DNA from: Rhytidiadelphus loreus
Taxonomy: Eukaryota > Streptophyta > Bryopsida > Hypnales > Hylocomiaceae
Length of the DNA stretch: 64,000 nt
Assembly: GCA_947034895.1 (NCBI GenBank)
Contig: OX344765.1
Span: 5,647,001 to 5,711,000 of the forward strand
Direction of reading: 5' to 3'
Both the position numbers and the translations under genes were made by a program. Below the pieces are notes generated by a model. It saw only the letters and a list, made by a program, of their open reading frames with translations. It was not told where the DNA came from and did no database searches. Below, piece after piece: positions 12,838 to 24,607 of this stretch; within the stretch, counting starts at the first letter, position 1, and every line of letters begins with the position of its first letter.

Positions 12838-13148
12838 TAGATGGGATTCAGCCATCGGGGAGGGCTGTGATTTCCCCAACTGAAACCTAGTCAAAATCCG
12901 CCAAAACCCGCCGAAACCCACATATGCTGACCTGGCCAAGCAACTGTCAGGTCAGATTTTTTGAATAAAATAAAATAAAGTAAAATTTAACCTTATTTTT
13001 CATTTTAAGAACTTTAAAATTTGTTTTGTTTTGTTTTGTTTTTTTGAAGAAAAAAAAAATTATGACACCCGCGTTCGATGGGGGCCGGGTGAACGGAGCT
13101 GGGAACAGGCCTGAAACGGCCCTCCAGCCCCCCCGAATCCCATCTAAT
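12838..13148. mobile_element. CATTAGATGGGATTC-ended MITE, best-preserved copy
   Basis: Perfect 15-bp inverted ends: CATTAGATGGGATTC on the left and GAATCCCATCTAATG on the right. The GC-rich outer parts contain AAATCCGCC, AAACCCGCC and GGGAACAGGCC. The centre is A/T-rich. It lies inside a unit of the 170-bp array. An inverted relative occupies about 18439-18720. It is non-coding. Confidence 0.7.
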
Positions 13149-13399
13149 GTTTTTATGATTACTCTCATCTTGTTGCTTTGGAATTCTCAGCACTACAGGG
13201 AGCACTTGCCATCTTGAAGTGCTATTTGTTAGACTTCGCTAGATTTTAAGAAGAAAAAAAATTGGTAATGGAGATTCGTTTGAAATCAAATGAGGTTGTT
13301 TCATTGAGATTGAGATTTTTATAATCACTCCCCTCTTGTTGCGTGGGACCTCTTGGTGTTAAGGAGGGACCCTATCTGTGGACCAATATTTTTTTAGAA

Positions 13400-15960
13400 A
13401 AAATAAAATAAAAATTATATATATACTTTCTTTTTCTTTTCTTTTTGGGTGGTTGGGGTTTAGTGCAGGGCAAGACACCACCCCCTTCTTGGTGATGAGA
13501 TGAATTTTCCATATGATTAGTAAATGTAATTTTATATGGTCAAGTGTAAAAATGGTAAAATATGCGTTCTATCTTAATTTGAAAAAATTCAGACTCAAGT
13601 TACACATTTCGCTTTAGAAGCATTAATTCCATTTTAGAACAAATAGTGTAATTCAATGGAATATTCTATACAACCTTATTTCCATCTCCATTCATCTTTC
13701 ACATCAATTGAGTTATTGATCTTCGTAATGTATACATCTGATATTCTAGACAGTATTAAAAATTAAAAATTTCATCCAAATTAGTCTACATAACCATAGT
13801 AATAGGTTCATAGTAATAGATAGAAGAATAAATTTAATCATTTTTAGTTTGAAGATGGAATTGAAGTACATTAATCCCAATGGTAAGATTGTTCAAATAA
13901 GCCAAGTAAACCCTTTGAAATTCTTCTTTGGTGAAAAATGTGAAAATTGAGCTAAAAATTTATTCTAATATGTTATTTTTCCAAAAAGATGCTCTCATAA
14001 CCATAAAAACAAGATGCTCTTTAACTTTCTCACCACTTATCCAAATGGAGCAAACTAAATCTCTTCATATAGACAAAAATATAACCTCTCAAGAACAAAA
14101 AAATTGGAAATTTTGTATCAAAGATCTTGTAGATTTATTTGGTTGTTCTTGGATACTAACAATGAAATAAAAATCATATTTCTACGAAGTTAATTAATAT
14201 GTTTTTCTATCTCGTACACAACAAATTTTGCCAAAAATTGAGATCATAGGAACTTGCCCAAACATTTAAGTGTCCCTCGAAGGGACAATTAGAACTTTAG
14301 GGTTCATAGTTTAGTCTCAAGGTGGGAAAAACTTTGTGTTTGGGAAGATAAAAACACCTAAAATCAATTGAATAAACAATTAGATATGAACTTTATTATT
14401 AAAGTATCTAAATTTTGTTGAATCTTGTTGAAAGTCAATGACAAGAGAATTCTAGATTCTTTTGGCATGCCTTTTATGAATGCCACATTAACAGACAATG
14501 AACTTTCAAAGTGATGAAAATAGGTATATCCATAATCAATATTAGGCTCTCATCAATAGATTTTAGGCAAAAATATGTAGGGGTTTATTTTAGAAATGGG
14601 TGAAAATTTGGTGCAATTTAGGGTATATATTTGAGGTCACATCGAGTGGAACATTGGAGAAAAAAATTATTTCTTCAATACACAAATTTTCCAACAATTC
14701 AAGTGCAACATGTCGTTGTTTTACTTCCTTTTAAGAGGATATTTTATCTTTCCCACTTACCTCCTAGAATGTGAAAAGATTTGCATCATTTTCATAGCCT
14801 CATTAGAACTAAGACCTCATAGGAATTGTACAAACCAATATTCCCTTGTATTCACACAATATAATTCATATAAATTTCCATGTCGAACTCCTATGGCTTG
14901 TTCATAACTTTCTTGTGCAATTAGGGTGTGGCTCTCTTATTGTGTATATTGTAATTAGCTTGCTCATCATATCCAAATGCTATAATAAGTATTGCTAGTT
15001 TGGTATGTGGATCCATAATGAACTACTACCCAAAATGCAACATGCATGTAACTTATAATTTTTATCATTCTAACCTCTTAAGGTAGTTTTCTCTAAAAGC
15101 GATCCTATAATTATCACTAGAATGAATATGAGGTGGTCCTTAAATCAACCTCTTTAGCCATTGAGTGGGTCAAGGAAAAAGTGTTATTTGTTGCAAGAGC
15201 CAATCATTCTTCTGGGTTTCCTCTTATCTCTTTATAAGTTGCAAGTGGACAAATTTTGGGAGACCTACAATACAGTTATAAATAGGTATTTGGGACAAAA
15301 ATCTTTGAATATTCATAAGTAATTCAATAATGCTTCAAAAAATATGAAATTGGTTGTGTTCCATTTGCGTCTATTTTCCTTTCTCTAAAAAATGAGCTAA
15401 AAATCTTTCCGTCCATGGAAAACTATAAAAAGCCAAATCAACCCTTATATGGTCACTTTTAGAGTAGACTAACTTAGATCAATCACACAAAAAATCTAGA
15501 TGTTCTTGACTAATTAGAATAACTAACATTATATCTAATAATGCTCTTGTGCCTCCTAGCTCTCAATCATGAGCTAGTCTATAGTCAACTTGATTATTTT
15601 AGTGCTTGTTACAACACATTAAATATCACTTGTATTGTATTGCATTGGTTAGTATGTGTTGCAATTTTATACAAGTACATGTTGTTCTACTACATTGAAA
15701 ACTAAGAGCAACAAAAACATCTAATGTGCAATGTTGTTGATTTGGACAAGCAATTTAATTTACAATAGTTAGTAAGAAATAGGTGACTTAAGAGTTTAAG
15801 TCCTTAAAGCTATCCTAGTTTTGCAATATGACAAACTAAGTGAGTGCAATATTAATTTTAGGCTATTATGCATTCAATAGAGCAATGAAAAGGCCAAGTT
15901 CAAGAAGCTTGAATCCCATCTTAAGCCAACAATTGCACCTTCAGAAGCAATTAAATACAA
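13400..15960. other. AT-rich spacer, no gene recognised
   Basis: Very AT-rich with scattered short open frames that show no protein-family resemblance. I see no tRNA, rRNA or clear element ends here. Confidence 0.4.
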
Positions 15961-16009
15961 ATCACTTTTTTTTTACAACAACAATCAAGTTAATAGCCAC
16001 AATTTCAAA

Positions 16010-16201
16010 AGTATACAAGGCAAACACAAAAGTCACTAACGTAATACCATTGGCCTTGTCCCAAGTATGACTTGGGAGCTTATGCCAATGTTTCTTCAAT
16101 AAGTCAAATTTCATGCGGCGCCCTTCCTTGTGCAAAATAATAAGCGAATCTGCACATCCCACAACAACTAGCATATCATTGTCATTGCTCGTTTGAAACA
16201 T
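16010..16201 (-). pseudogene. Out-of-frame continuation of the F-box gene
   Basis: About 55 residues in the frame shifted relative to the upstream F-box frame. They include a hydrophobic VVVGCADSLIIL strand and FDLLKKHWHKLP, which look like the last propeller blades. The reading overlaps the end of the main frame. Below about 16020 the frame loses family character, and a possible splice donor (AATG/GTATTA) lies there. Confidence 0.5.
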
Positions 16202-17285
16202 CTTTTGGGGGAGTTGAAAGAAATTTTGAATTTTTTGCTATTTTCACCACCTCCTTTGTCTTTAGCACAATCTCCCAAATGCTTAATGTCACCATCTGTG
16301 TATTGCATAACATTACCATCTGTATAGTAAATTTCACCATATATAACCGACCCAAGCTAACTACCAGTTGTAGCTTTTCTTCTACATTAGTTGAAAGAGG
16401 AGGAAAGTTGACATTGGTTTTGCTCCACGTACTAGTCACTAAATCACATGAGTATAACACAACTGTGTAAAACATTGTCCGAGTAGAAATGTTAAACAAG
16501 TCCACAAACAATGTGTAGAAAATCCCCTTCATGAAGATGTTGGAGTAGGCAGAAAGTCCAACGTCTGGTATTTTACAAAGTGTCCTCCATGCTGAGGTCA
16601 TGGACTCATACAAAAAAAGATTTTGGCTTCCTAGCTTGGTTGCGTTCCTACACACCTCTATAGTTACAATTTTATAGGTTTGAGTTGGATTGTCTACGGA
16701 CATGACCACAATATTGCAATTGTAATATCCCCGAATTTCAAGTAATTCTAGAATTTCATGGAAGCTCTTGCTTATAGGATTGCAAACAATGTGCATTGGT
16801 GGCGAATTTGATGCTATATATACTGTGTAGATGAGCTCTTCACCTACAGCTAATGTATATTTTCTCCATCCTGAATTCCAATATGTGCCGTTTAATCTTC
16901 CATTCCTATTGTTGGAAAGATACAAATCCATAATGAAAGAATCGGACAACTCATAGGAACGCTTCTCTATTGGGTCTAGTACTTGCCATGGTGTCAACAA
17001 TATGTTTGTTGTCAATTTATAATTAAATTTTGGAGAAATGAAGATTGAAGACGCTTTGCTAGGAGAAAGGGCACAAAACCTTGCAAAGCTTGGTTGAAAG
17101 ATGAGATGATTCCATTCCTTGCAAACTAGACGGAAGCAACAAAGTACATGTGTTGGAAGATAAACCAATACATTCTCAAGCATTTCAAGAGGTAAATATT
17201 TACCTCCTGAAATGAACATGGATTTGTTGAGAATATCGGGGACAAAGTGGGATTCAATCCTCTTTGTCTCCTCGGTTTTCGTCAT
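16182..17285 (-). CDS. F-box protein, apparently frameshifted near its C-terminus
   Basis: A 367-residue open frame. An F-box lies at about residues 31-71: LPLEMLENVLVYLP, then FRLVCKEWNHLI. This segment normally binds SKP1 in SCF ubiquitin ligases. The rest resembles the beta-propeller region of plant F-box/kelch-type proteins (FLYESMTSAWRTL, LYSCDLVTSTWSKT). Shortly before its stop at 16182, the reading frame that continues the family-like C-terminus (VVVGCADSLIIL, DLLKKHWHKLP) is found in another phase from 16201 downward. The break coincides with a C5A4 homopolymer (plus-strand 16203-16211). It may be a true lesion, a short allele or a sequence error. The substrate is unknown. Confidence 0.75.
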   Translation of the reverse strand: MTKTEETKRIESHFVPDILNKSMFISGGKYLPLEMLENVLVYLPTHVLCCFRLVCKEWNHLIFQPSFARFCALSPSKASSIFISPKFNYKLTTNILLTPWQVLDPIEKRSYELSDSFIMDLYLSNNRNGRLNGTYWNSGWRKYTLAVGEELIYTVYIASNSPPMHIVCNPISKSFHEILELLEIRGYYNCNIVVMSVDNPTQTYKIVTIEVCRNATKLGSQNLFLYESMTSAWRTLCKIPDVGLSAYSNIFMKGIFYTLFVDLFNISTRTMFYTVVLYSCDLVTSTWSKTNVNFPPLSTNVEEKLQLVVSLGRLYMVKFTIQMVMLCNTQMVTLSIWEIVLKTKEVVKIAKNSKFLSTPPKDVSNEQ

Positions 17286-17289
17286 CTCT

Positions 17290-18438
17290 CACTTAGATAC
17301 ACGTCAATTAGATGGTTAGGGAATCAAATTGTTGAGTACTGACAATACCTTGAATCTTCTATGTATATGATGATCTTGATAATTGTGATTTCTTTAAAGT
17401 TAACATCTCGCAATTACTAAAAGATTATTGTAGCAATGCTTTATCTTCAAAAGTAATATAATAGGACCTTTTCTATGGAAACCGAAGTTCTAAATTTGTG
17501 AATTTCATCATGCCTTGTGCCTTGTACTGTTGCTACAACCAAAATAAAAATAAAAATAATTTTCAAATTTTCAAATTTATATATAACTTGTATAAAACAT
17601 CTCTTTATTCATATTCTAACAAGGTTAGTAACATTATTACAAAGTTAAAGATAATTAAAATATATTATAAAGTAAAAGATTATTAAAGCATTTTATAAAG
17701 TAAAATATAATTGAAGCACAAGCCAAAAGCCGAGCCAAAACATGACAAAGAAATGAACAAAAGATCTATAATTTAGGATAATTTAAGATCCAACATTAAC
17801 TCAAAAGTTCATAACTTTCATATTGGATGTCCAAACACCACAAAACAAAGTTTGTACACCCTTCCTTGCAAAGAGCTTTCTATGTTGCAACCAAGAATGC
17901 GACCAGCAATTTCACAATTCAAAAAAACGATAATTTAGGATAATATAAGATCCAAAAATAACTCAAAAATCCATAACTTTTCCACCATACAAACAAACAC
18001 CACGAAACAAAGTCCATGCTCTCCTTCTAGCAAAGAACTTTTTGACAATACTTATGGACCTTCGTAAAATTAGTTACAAATTTTTGAAGTTGAAATGTAG
18101 TGGTCAGCAAAAGCAACCACCTCTTGAAATGCATGTACACTACTAGTAAATTGAAGAAAGAAAAATATACCTTCATGTTATGTGTGCTTTTAGAGCACGG
18201 GTGCTTTTGGAGGAGTCTACCTTAGCTTCAAAAGTCATTATTTGTGAGTGACTAGAGATGAGAAGACAAGCTGTTTACACAAGTAAGGTTATAGGAGGTA
18301 AAACAACCCCATGTGAGATATGTAAATTAGAATTAGTAGGAGCTCCATTGGTTATAGTTAAGTTAAAAGCAAAAAATGTGTCCAAAGTAGAATTTTAATC
18401 CTCATTTAGGCAAAGTTAAATTAAAAAATTCAATTTTT
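17290..18438. other. AT-rich spacer upstream of the F-box gene
   Basis: No gene seen. Two diverged direct copies of a segment containing AATTTAGGATAAT and ATAACTTT followed by CACAAAACAAAGT lie at about 17770-17850 and 17930-18020. Confidence 0.4.
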
Positions 18439-18720
18439 CATTAGATGAGATTAGGGGGGGGGGGCTGGAAGGTTGTTTCGTACCTGTTCCCAGCTCCGTT
18501 CCCCCCGGTCTTCTCGAACTCCGGTGTCAGGCTTCTTCTTTTTTGAAAAAAATAAAATAAAATAAATTTAAGTTCTTAAAATGAAAAACTATTTTTTATT
18601 TTTTATTTTTTATTTTTTTTATTTTTTCAAAAAAACTGACACAACAGTCTCTTGGCCAGGTCAGTGTAGGCGGATTTTGGCGGGTTTCGGCAGTTCTATA
18701 GATTGAGTTGGAACCTAATT
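18439..18720. mobile_element. Inverted, partly degraded relative of the CATTAGATG-ended MITE
   Basis: Starts CATTAGATGAGATTA and then runs through GCTGGAAGG, GTTCCCAGCTCCGTTC, an AT-rich centre and GGCCAGGTCAG...GGCGGATTTTGGCGGGTTTC. These blocks appear in reverse-complement order in the copy at 12838-13148. The right terminal repeat is not recognisable. Confidence 0.55.
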
Positions 18721-19891
18721 GGATTTACCCAACATATAGTTATGTTCGTTCCAAGGGAGGTAATTCTAATAGGATTGTTTCTAAATGTACCTAATTGGCC
18801 TAAACAAACACCAAGAAAAGACAATTGATCCTACATTCATTCTCTAATTACTAAAATAATTATTTAATTTTTATTTATTTATTATCATTTGTTTTATATT
18901 TATTAATTAAGCTTATCTGCCCAAATTGGATTCAGCATCTTCTCTTCCAACTTGGCACCCGATCTTTCTCCAATTCTTTTTTTTTTTTGCAGCTGCTCTT
19001 AATCACCGACTTGGCTTGATCAGTTTGTCTGGCACATCCGAATTGAGCTTGTACACGCACTAACTTCTTCTTCAATTTGCTACTTTTTACTCACAACTAG
19101 GGAACACTCACCAACTTGGTTTATCTTGTCTCCCATCTTCCCAGCATTAACACTTCCACCTACCAACTGGGAATTTTGCCTCACAGCTTCACAACTTGGC
19201 CTCTCAAAATTCTGACAACTACAGAACTTGCATTCTTTTCTACCCAACTTGGGCAATTTCTTTTTCTCCATTTTTATCACTCATAAAAATTTAATCATTC
19301 ATGAACACTTCTCAACTTATACCAATTGCATTCTCTTAAAATACCAAATTGGATTCTTTTCAAGACAGCATTCAAGCATCAATCACTTCTGACTCCTATT
19401 TGGCCTTGCTGTTATACAACCTTCCAACTTGGCTATACTTCGCCTTCACTCAGGCTCACAAACCGAATTGGGAATCAACCAGGCTGCCTACAAACCCACA
19501 TGCCAAAAACCATACATATATGCATACATACCAATTTGGACCCCAAGCACACAATTCCAAATTGATGTAAAATAGTCAATCACATAATCATCACCACAAA
19601 CACCAACTGGATTAAATTATCATTGTATAAATCCGAGTTGGTGAATAAATCACCGTTTACACTTTATATCTTTTCTATCACAATTGGTTTTCATCAAAAA
19701 CTCTCCAACTTGGACTTAAGATTCTACAATCCACTGTCCCTGATTTACTATTTGTTCGTCAAGCTGGAATCATTTTCTACAACTTGGAAATACTTCATCA
19801 AACTCTTTGCTACATCACAGCTCACCTATGTTGATTCACTCAGCATTCATTCCAATTTGGAAATTATTAACACTCTAATAATACTCTTTAA

Positions 19892-20017
19892 ACTCCAGCG
19901 CCAAAACTCCAATTAGGATCTTCTTCCTCTTCTCTCCACGAGAATCGCCTGGACACTCCAGCGCCAAAACTCCAATTAGGATCTTCTTCCTCTTCTCTCC
20001 ACGAGAATCGCCTGGAT
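19892..20017 (+). repeat. Perfect tandem duplication of a 63-bp unit
   Basis: The segment from ACTCCAGCGCC to CGCCTGGA occurs twice back to back with no difference except its last base. Each copy carries one CCAATTAGG core of the surrounding array, so it looks like a recent local expansion. Confidence 0.9.
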
Positions 20018-20116
20018 AGCCTTCATCCTAAACTTCCGAATAGGACTACAGACAGGCATCATTGCAGACACTTTTTCCAACTGGGAAACACATAAGTCAC
20101 CCCGACTTGACACAAA

Positions 20117-20138
20117 TACACACACACACACACACATA
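20117..20138 (+). repeat. (CA)n microsatellite
   Basis: A run of about ten CA dinucleotides inside the CCAANTTGG array. Confidence 0.9.
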
Positions 20139-20799
20139 CAACATACAACATACAAAAACACAAAAATTACACAGCCAACTTGGACTGGGACTCGCAGCGG
20201 ACTCGCTCAACACTGGGTAGCCTCCAAATTGGAAAGCTCAGCTTATAAAACCCCAAGCCAGGTAGTTCCCTAACCAACTTGGCCATCACTTCAAAATCCA
20301 AACTGCCAATTAGGAACCTCAAAAATAACTGCATTAAAACCATGAACACGAACTTCCCAATTTGGCATTCACTGCACACAAAACAAAACTCCAACCCTAA
20401 CTGCTCACTGCAGACCAAATTGGAACACAACCGCAAGTCCAATTAAGTAACACCAAGACAGTTCCGATTAGGAATAACACATACAACATTCCAAATTGGA
20501 ATTCCACCCTACTTCGACAACTGGGCTCCAACTCCCGAATAGGTTGACTCTGCCAATAATTCAGCAGCTAACACTTGACTGTTCCAATTTAGAATTAAAC
20601 ATACAAAAATGACTTACCAAATCGGTTTATAAAACATACAAAATCACCCATTTGGAACCTCATTTACACAAAACATAACCCAAATCATACAAAAATACAC
20701 AAAAATATCATGAAAATTAACCAAAACTTAAATCCGAATAGGTCATTTACAAGTTCTCAAGTGGGTTTCGAGTTGGGAACTCGCAGCCCTCCCCAACAG

Positions 20800-22385
20800 C
20801 CAAAACACATATAAAGTTTTAACTAGGTTAAACCCTAAATGCCCAAGTCTTTTGAAGTGTGTTTTTCCTATGAAAAAAAACATAGGCTTATAGTTATCTT
20901 CAATGAAGCAATTTTATTTTTTTCAAAATCTAAACTTATAGATGTTTGAAGATCTTGCTTATTAGTGTCTATTTTAATTTTGAGTGTAAAATTGCATAGG
21001 AGTTTTGAAATTATAACAAAAAAAATATAATTATCATATTTTGAATATGATGCTTCCCCACAATGTTTGAAAAATTTACATATAAAAATTTGTGGGGATT
21101 GGAGGTGACATGAACAACTAAAATTGTGTTAACACACTAAAATGCAATCCCCAAAACCAAAACCTTCAATTCAAATGAAGAGCTATCAAACTCATTACAC
21201 AATCCACCTTGCAATTGTTCAAATGCAATTTTTTTTATAAGCAGAAATCACAAATAACTCCAAATCAATACTTGCATATGTAAATTCTCAACAATGAAAA
21301 TCATGAAAACACTTTACTCTTTCCATTGGGACCATTTTCAAAGCAAATGGATGCGTACAATTTTTTAGATCTCAAATCAAGTGAAATTGGAAAACTTTGC
21401 TCAAAGTCAAGAAATGAAGTAAAATTGCCAAGCTTTACTCTTCACTAATGGTACATATACGCATCTAGGAACTTCTCAAAAATCAAATATTTACCCTTTT
21501 TAATAAAAAATGAAAGCTTCCAATAGTTAATCTTCAAAACTATCTATACATTTTTTTTAAATGGTCAAAGAAATTTAACTGCCCATACCAAAATGAGCCT
21601 AAAATTACAGATCAACCATATATTGTTGGTTGTGTAGTTAGGAATTAATATGGAAAATCAGATAACTTTCATCTCCCACAACTAGTTTGAGATTTCAAGC
21701 TTCCAATCAAAAGTTATTGACAAAGTTCATAGAGGGTTGGAATTGACATTTTCTTTGACATTTTCAAATATCCTCTCTAAATTTTGTCCATAACTTTTTC
21801 TTGGAGGTTCAAAATCACAAATGGTTTTCTATAGATGAAAGTTATCTTGACTTCTCAACTCTTTTTAGTTTTTGGAAAAAATGATTCTACCATGCTTAAA
21901 TGATTCTACCATTGCTTTGGTTACAATTTTTGTGTCTTTGACAATAAGCGGTCAAACTCTATCTTCAAATTGTCCTATATCCTTTTGGAATTTATGATGG
22001 ACAATTAATGGATTTCATTATAAAAATGACCTCTTGACTTTTCATTCTGACTAAATGTCAATGAAGTAAGCCCTTCATTTTACCATCAAAAAAATTCTTG
22101 ATGGAAGATGGTCAAATGATAGATTGGCATTTGTCTCAATGGATTGTTATTGGATTCTTTAGATTTTTGATAAACCATCTTTACAGATTATTTTGTAGAT
22201 TCAACTGTTTGGTCCCAGAATCAGCAGAAAAATTCAGCACTTTTTTAAATTTAAATTCAGCTAAATTTGCTATCCAAGAGTAGTAGTGTGCAAATTGCCT
22301 TGAATTGATGAATTGCCTTTGACTTGGTATTTGTTGTGAGTTGTAATTTTATTTGTCATTTTTTTAACTAATTACTTTTGCAAAC
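20800..22385. other. AT-rich spacer; one unpaired TTAA-CCC end
   Basis: No gene seen. A sequence TTAAACCCTAAATGCCCAAG at 20828 resembles the left end of the TTAA-flanked elements, but I could not identify a matching right end. Confidence 0.4.
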
Positions 22386-22619
22386 TTAACCCATAAACGA
22401 TGCTGAGGACGTTTTCCGGCCGATGAATAACAAAGAATCTCTCCAATTGGGACAAAAGTACAACTATTCCTCCTCCAAATTTTGTGCAAAAAGGGAACAT
22501 CTTCTACAATAGTTTGACTACCAATGAGTGCTTTTGCATTTTTTTAAGCCAACAATTTTCATGATTCCAAAACAATTGATTTCCACGGTGACCCTGCCAG
22601 CACATTGATTAAAGGTTAA
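22386..22619. mobile_element. 234-bp TTAA-flanked MITE, inverted relative of 9251-9479
   Basis: Begins TTAACCCATAAACGATGC and ends GATTAAAGGTTAA. Read on the minus strand, its inner sequence follows the copy at 9251-9479. Shared blocks include the region around AGTTTGACTACCAATGAGTG and CAACTATTCCTCCTCC. Confidence 0.6.
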
Positions 22620-24607
22620 GGAAAATGACCAAAATGCCCCCCCTAAAAAAATTAGATTTTTTATTGAATTATATGTCCAAGCTTAAATAACAATTGAATG
22701 AACCATAAAAACCCATTGAATGACATGTGAAAAGAAAGGCAAAAAGTTGAGTCACCCTATAAATTCCCCATTCACTGATGAGGTGTCATCACTATTGTCA
22801 TCAAGAAGATTGTTGTGTAGTTTATGAGTGGTGGATTAGAACCCACTTACATTTTGGTCTTCAACTTCACACAAACAATTAATTGACTACTCATGTTTAC
22901 ATGTTTTGTGCAATTCCATGGATAACAATCACTAAAACTAGTATCATACATACTCTTTAACCATTTATGTCAGCCTTTGGATTAGAAGTAAGGTAAATGT
23001 GCCTATTACCAAGCAGGTCTGCTATCTAGATACCTTTGGAGAAGTTATTTGTCAACTCATACATTTTTCAAAGATTGAAAAGTTTGAGAGAAGTCATTTG
23101 CAAGTAGAAATGTAGAATCGAGACATTCCAACAAGAAATGAATTTTTATATGATTTTTCAAAGTTTAGTGGGTCTAAATTGGTAAAACATGGGTAAGTCC
23201 ATGCTAAACCACACATTGATTTATTCCCTCTCTAAGTGCATTGTCACAATGTTAAAGGGTTACTTAGATTGTGATAATGGGTATATCTTATAGGTGATGC
23301 AATTGGGTGGCAAATGAAATTAGGCAGGCTTACATTATTATCATCTTCCTCTTGCACATATCACAACGTAAGAGACATTGCTCTTTGCATTATGAAAAAG
23401 AAAAGAAATACAATACAATCCTTAGCTTAATTTGCTCTTCCAAAAGTCTCATAAATAAGATGGAACTCTAGTAAGTACCTTAAGGAGACACATTTCTTAA
23501 ATTGGATTTCAGTTAAAACTATGGAAGTATCCTATAGGTCACAATCTTTGGACCTCCCAGTAAATTAATGGTCCAAAGCTACCAATTTTTTCACCTTGAA
23601 AAAAAAAATGCAAAAAAATAATCATTTACTCTTAGATGATCAAATTTGGAAATTTTGAATTCCTATCAGACTCTGAAGTAGCTGAAAAAACGAGTTTGAG
23701 AAATACAAAATTAAACTCTAAGAAAAATAGGGACAGTTAGATTTTTTAATTTATCTGCTAATAAGGTTTTGGCACACTGAACTGGAGAAAATCAGGAAGG
23801 GCGGACAGAAGGTGCCAGGTCAGATCCCTGTCAGCCACACTCACCAACTGCCTGCTGCCAGCTGGCTCACTAACCTTCTTCGACGCCACGTATGCATCCA
23901 TACCCATCACTCCATCGGGAGCCAAAAACAATCCAGCATGGCCAGCATGACCCCCTTACTGCCCCGTGTTTTACCCCTGTGAAAACATTGAAATATTTTA
24001 TTTGCCACATATGATAAAATTTGCAAATTCTGAATTCATATTTGCAACTGGAGGTCCCAAATTATTAGTGAGGTGAGGTGAAGAAACGCAAAATTTATAT
24101 GGCACAAAATAGGGGACAATTTTTCTCAACATTTACCTTTGGATAGGGCATTTATTTTATTTATTTATTTGGATCAATCATGTACATCATGAACTTTGGT
24201 CTTTCAACAAAAAGATTGAAATAAAAAATGCATTATATGACTATGAAATATAAATCAAATGCATTGCCCAATTCAACAAATGTTTTGAAATGCAAGGACA
24301 TTAAGATGTAACAATGGTCTATATTGCAACCCATACTCTCTCTACAATGGCTAATGCCATCCCATGCTCTCAATTCAAAAAAAAATTCAAGTATTGTGAG
24401 AATCAACATCATTTGTCTATTTGTCAAATAGTTCTCATTTTAAATTCTACAGATGTCAATTTCCTCCAATTTTTGTATATATCAACATGTCAAGGCACAA
24501 AAAACTTTTTTGGAGTTCTAAAAAAAAAATTGGGCAAAAGGTAAAATAATTCCAAATCATGTTGAACAAAACTAAGTTTTTGTGGTCCGAAATGACCCTA
24601 AACTACC
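22620..24607. other. Spacer with a GC-rich patch and a dispersed repeat
   Basis: No gene seen. At about 23780-23960 a GC-richer patch (GCCAGCTGGCTCACTAACC and surroundings) stands out. It is followed at 23960-24150 by sequence also present twice at 63290-63920 (ATAAAATTTGCAAATTCT and the GGGGACAATTT/GGGGGCTTTT region). Confidence 0.5.

Larger units (their letters stand above)
11830..13400 (+). repeat. Degenerate tandem array of about 170-bp units (array 1), interrupted by MITEs
   Basis: A block starting TGATCATTGTCTTGTAGCA recurs in diverged form at about 12257, 12425, 12596 and 12719, and again at 13155 and 13321. The typical step is about 165-171 bases, with one short step near 12719. Each unit contains GGACTTGTTTAGATTTTAGA followed by an A-run. 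MITE copies at 12007-12257 and 12838-13148 sit inside it. A related array lies at 56170-56990. Confidence 0.65.
18920..20790 (+). repeat. Array of about forty degenerate CCAANTTGG palindromes in a G-poor tract
   Basis: Near-palindromic cores such as CCAACTTGG, CCAAATTGG, CCAATTTGG, CCAATTAGG, CCGAATTGG and CCGAATAGG recur along the whole stretch. Examples start near 18947, 19111, 19243, 19344, 19424, 19531, 19704, 19852, 19909, 20175, 20223, 20273, 20357, 20415, 20464 and 20491. Between them the plus strand is poor in G, so GG occurs largely within the cores. Many steps are close to 24-25 bases or two or three times that, but spacing is not exact and the intervening sequence is not conserved. 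Open frames through it are short and do not keep one frame. Function is unknown. Confidence 0.7.
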
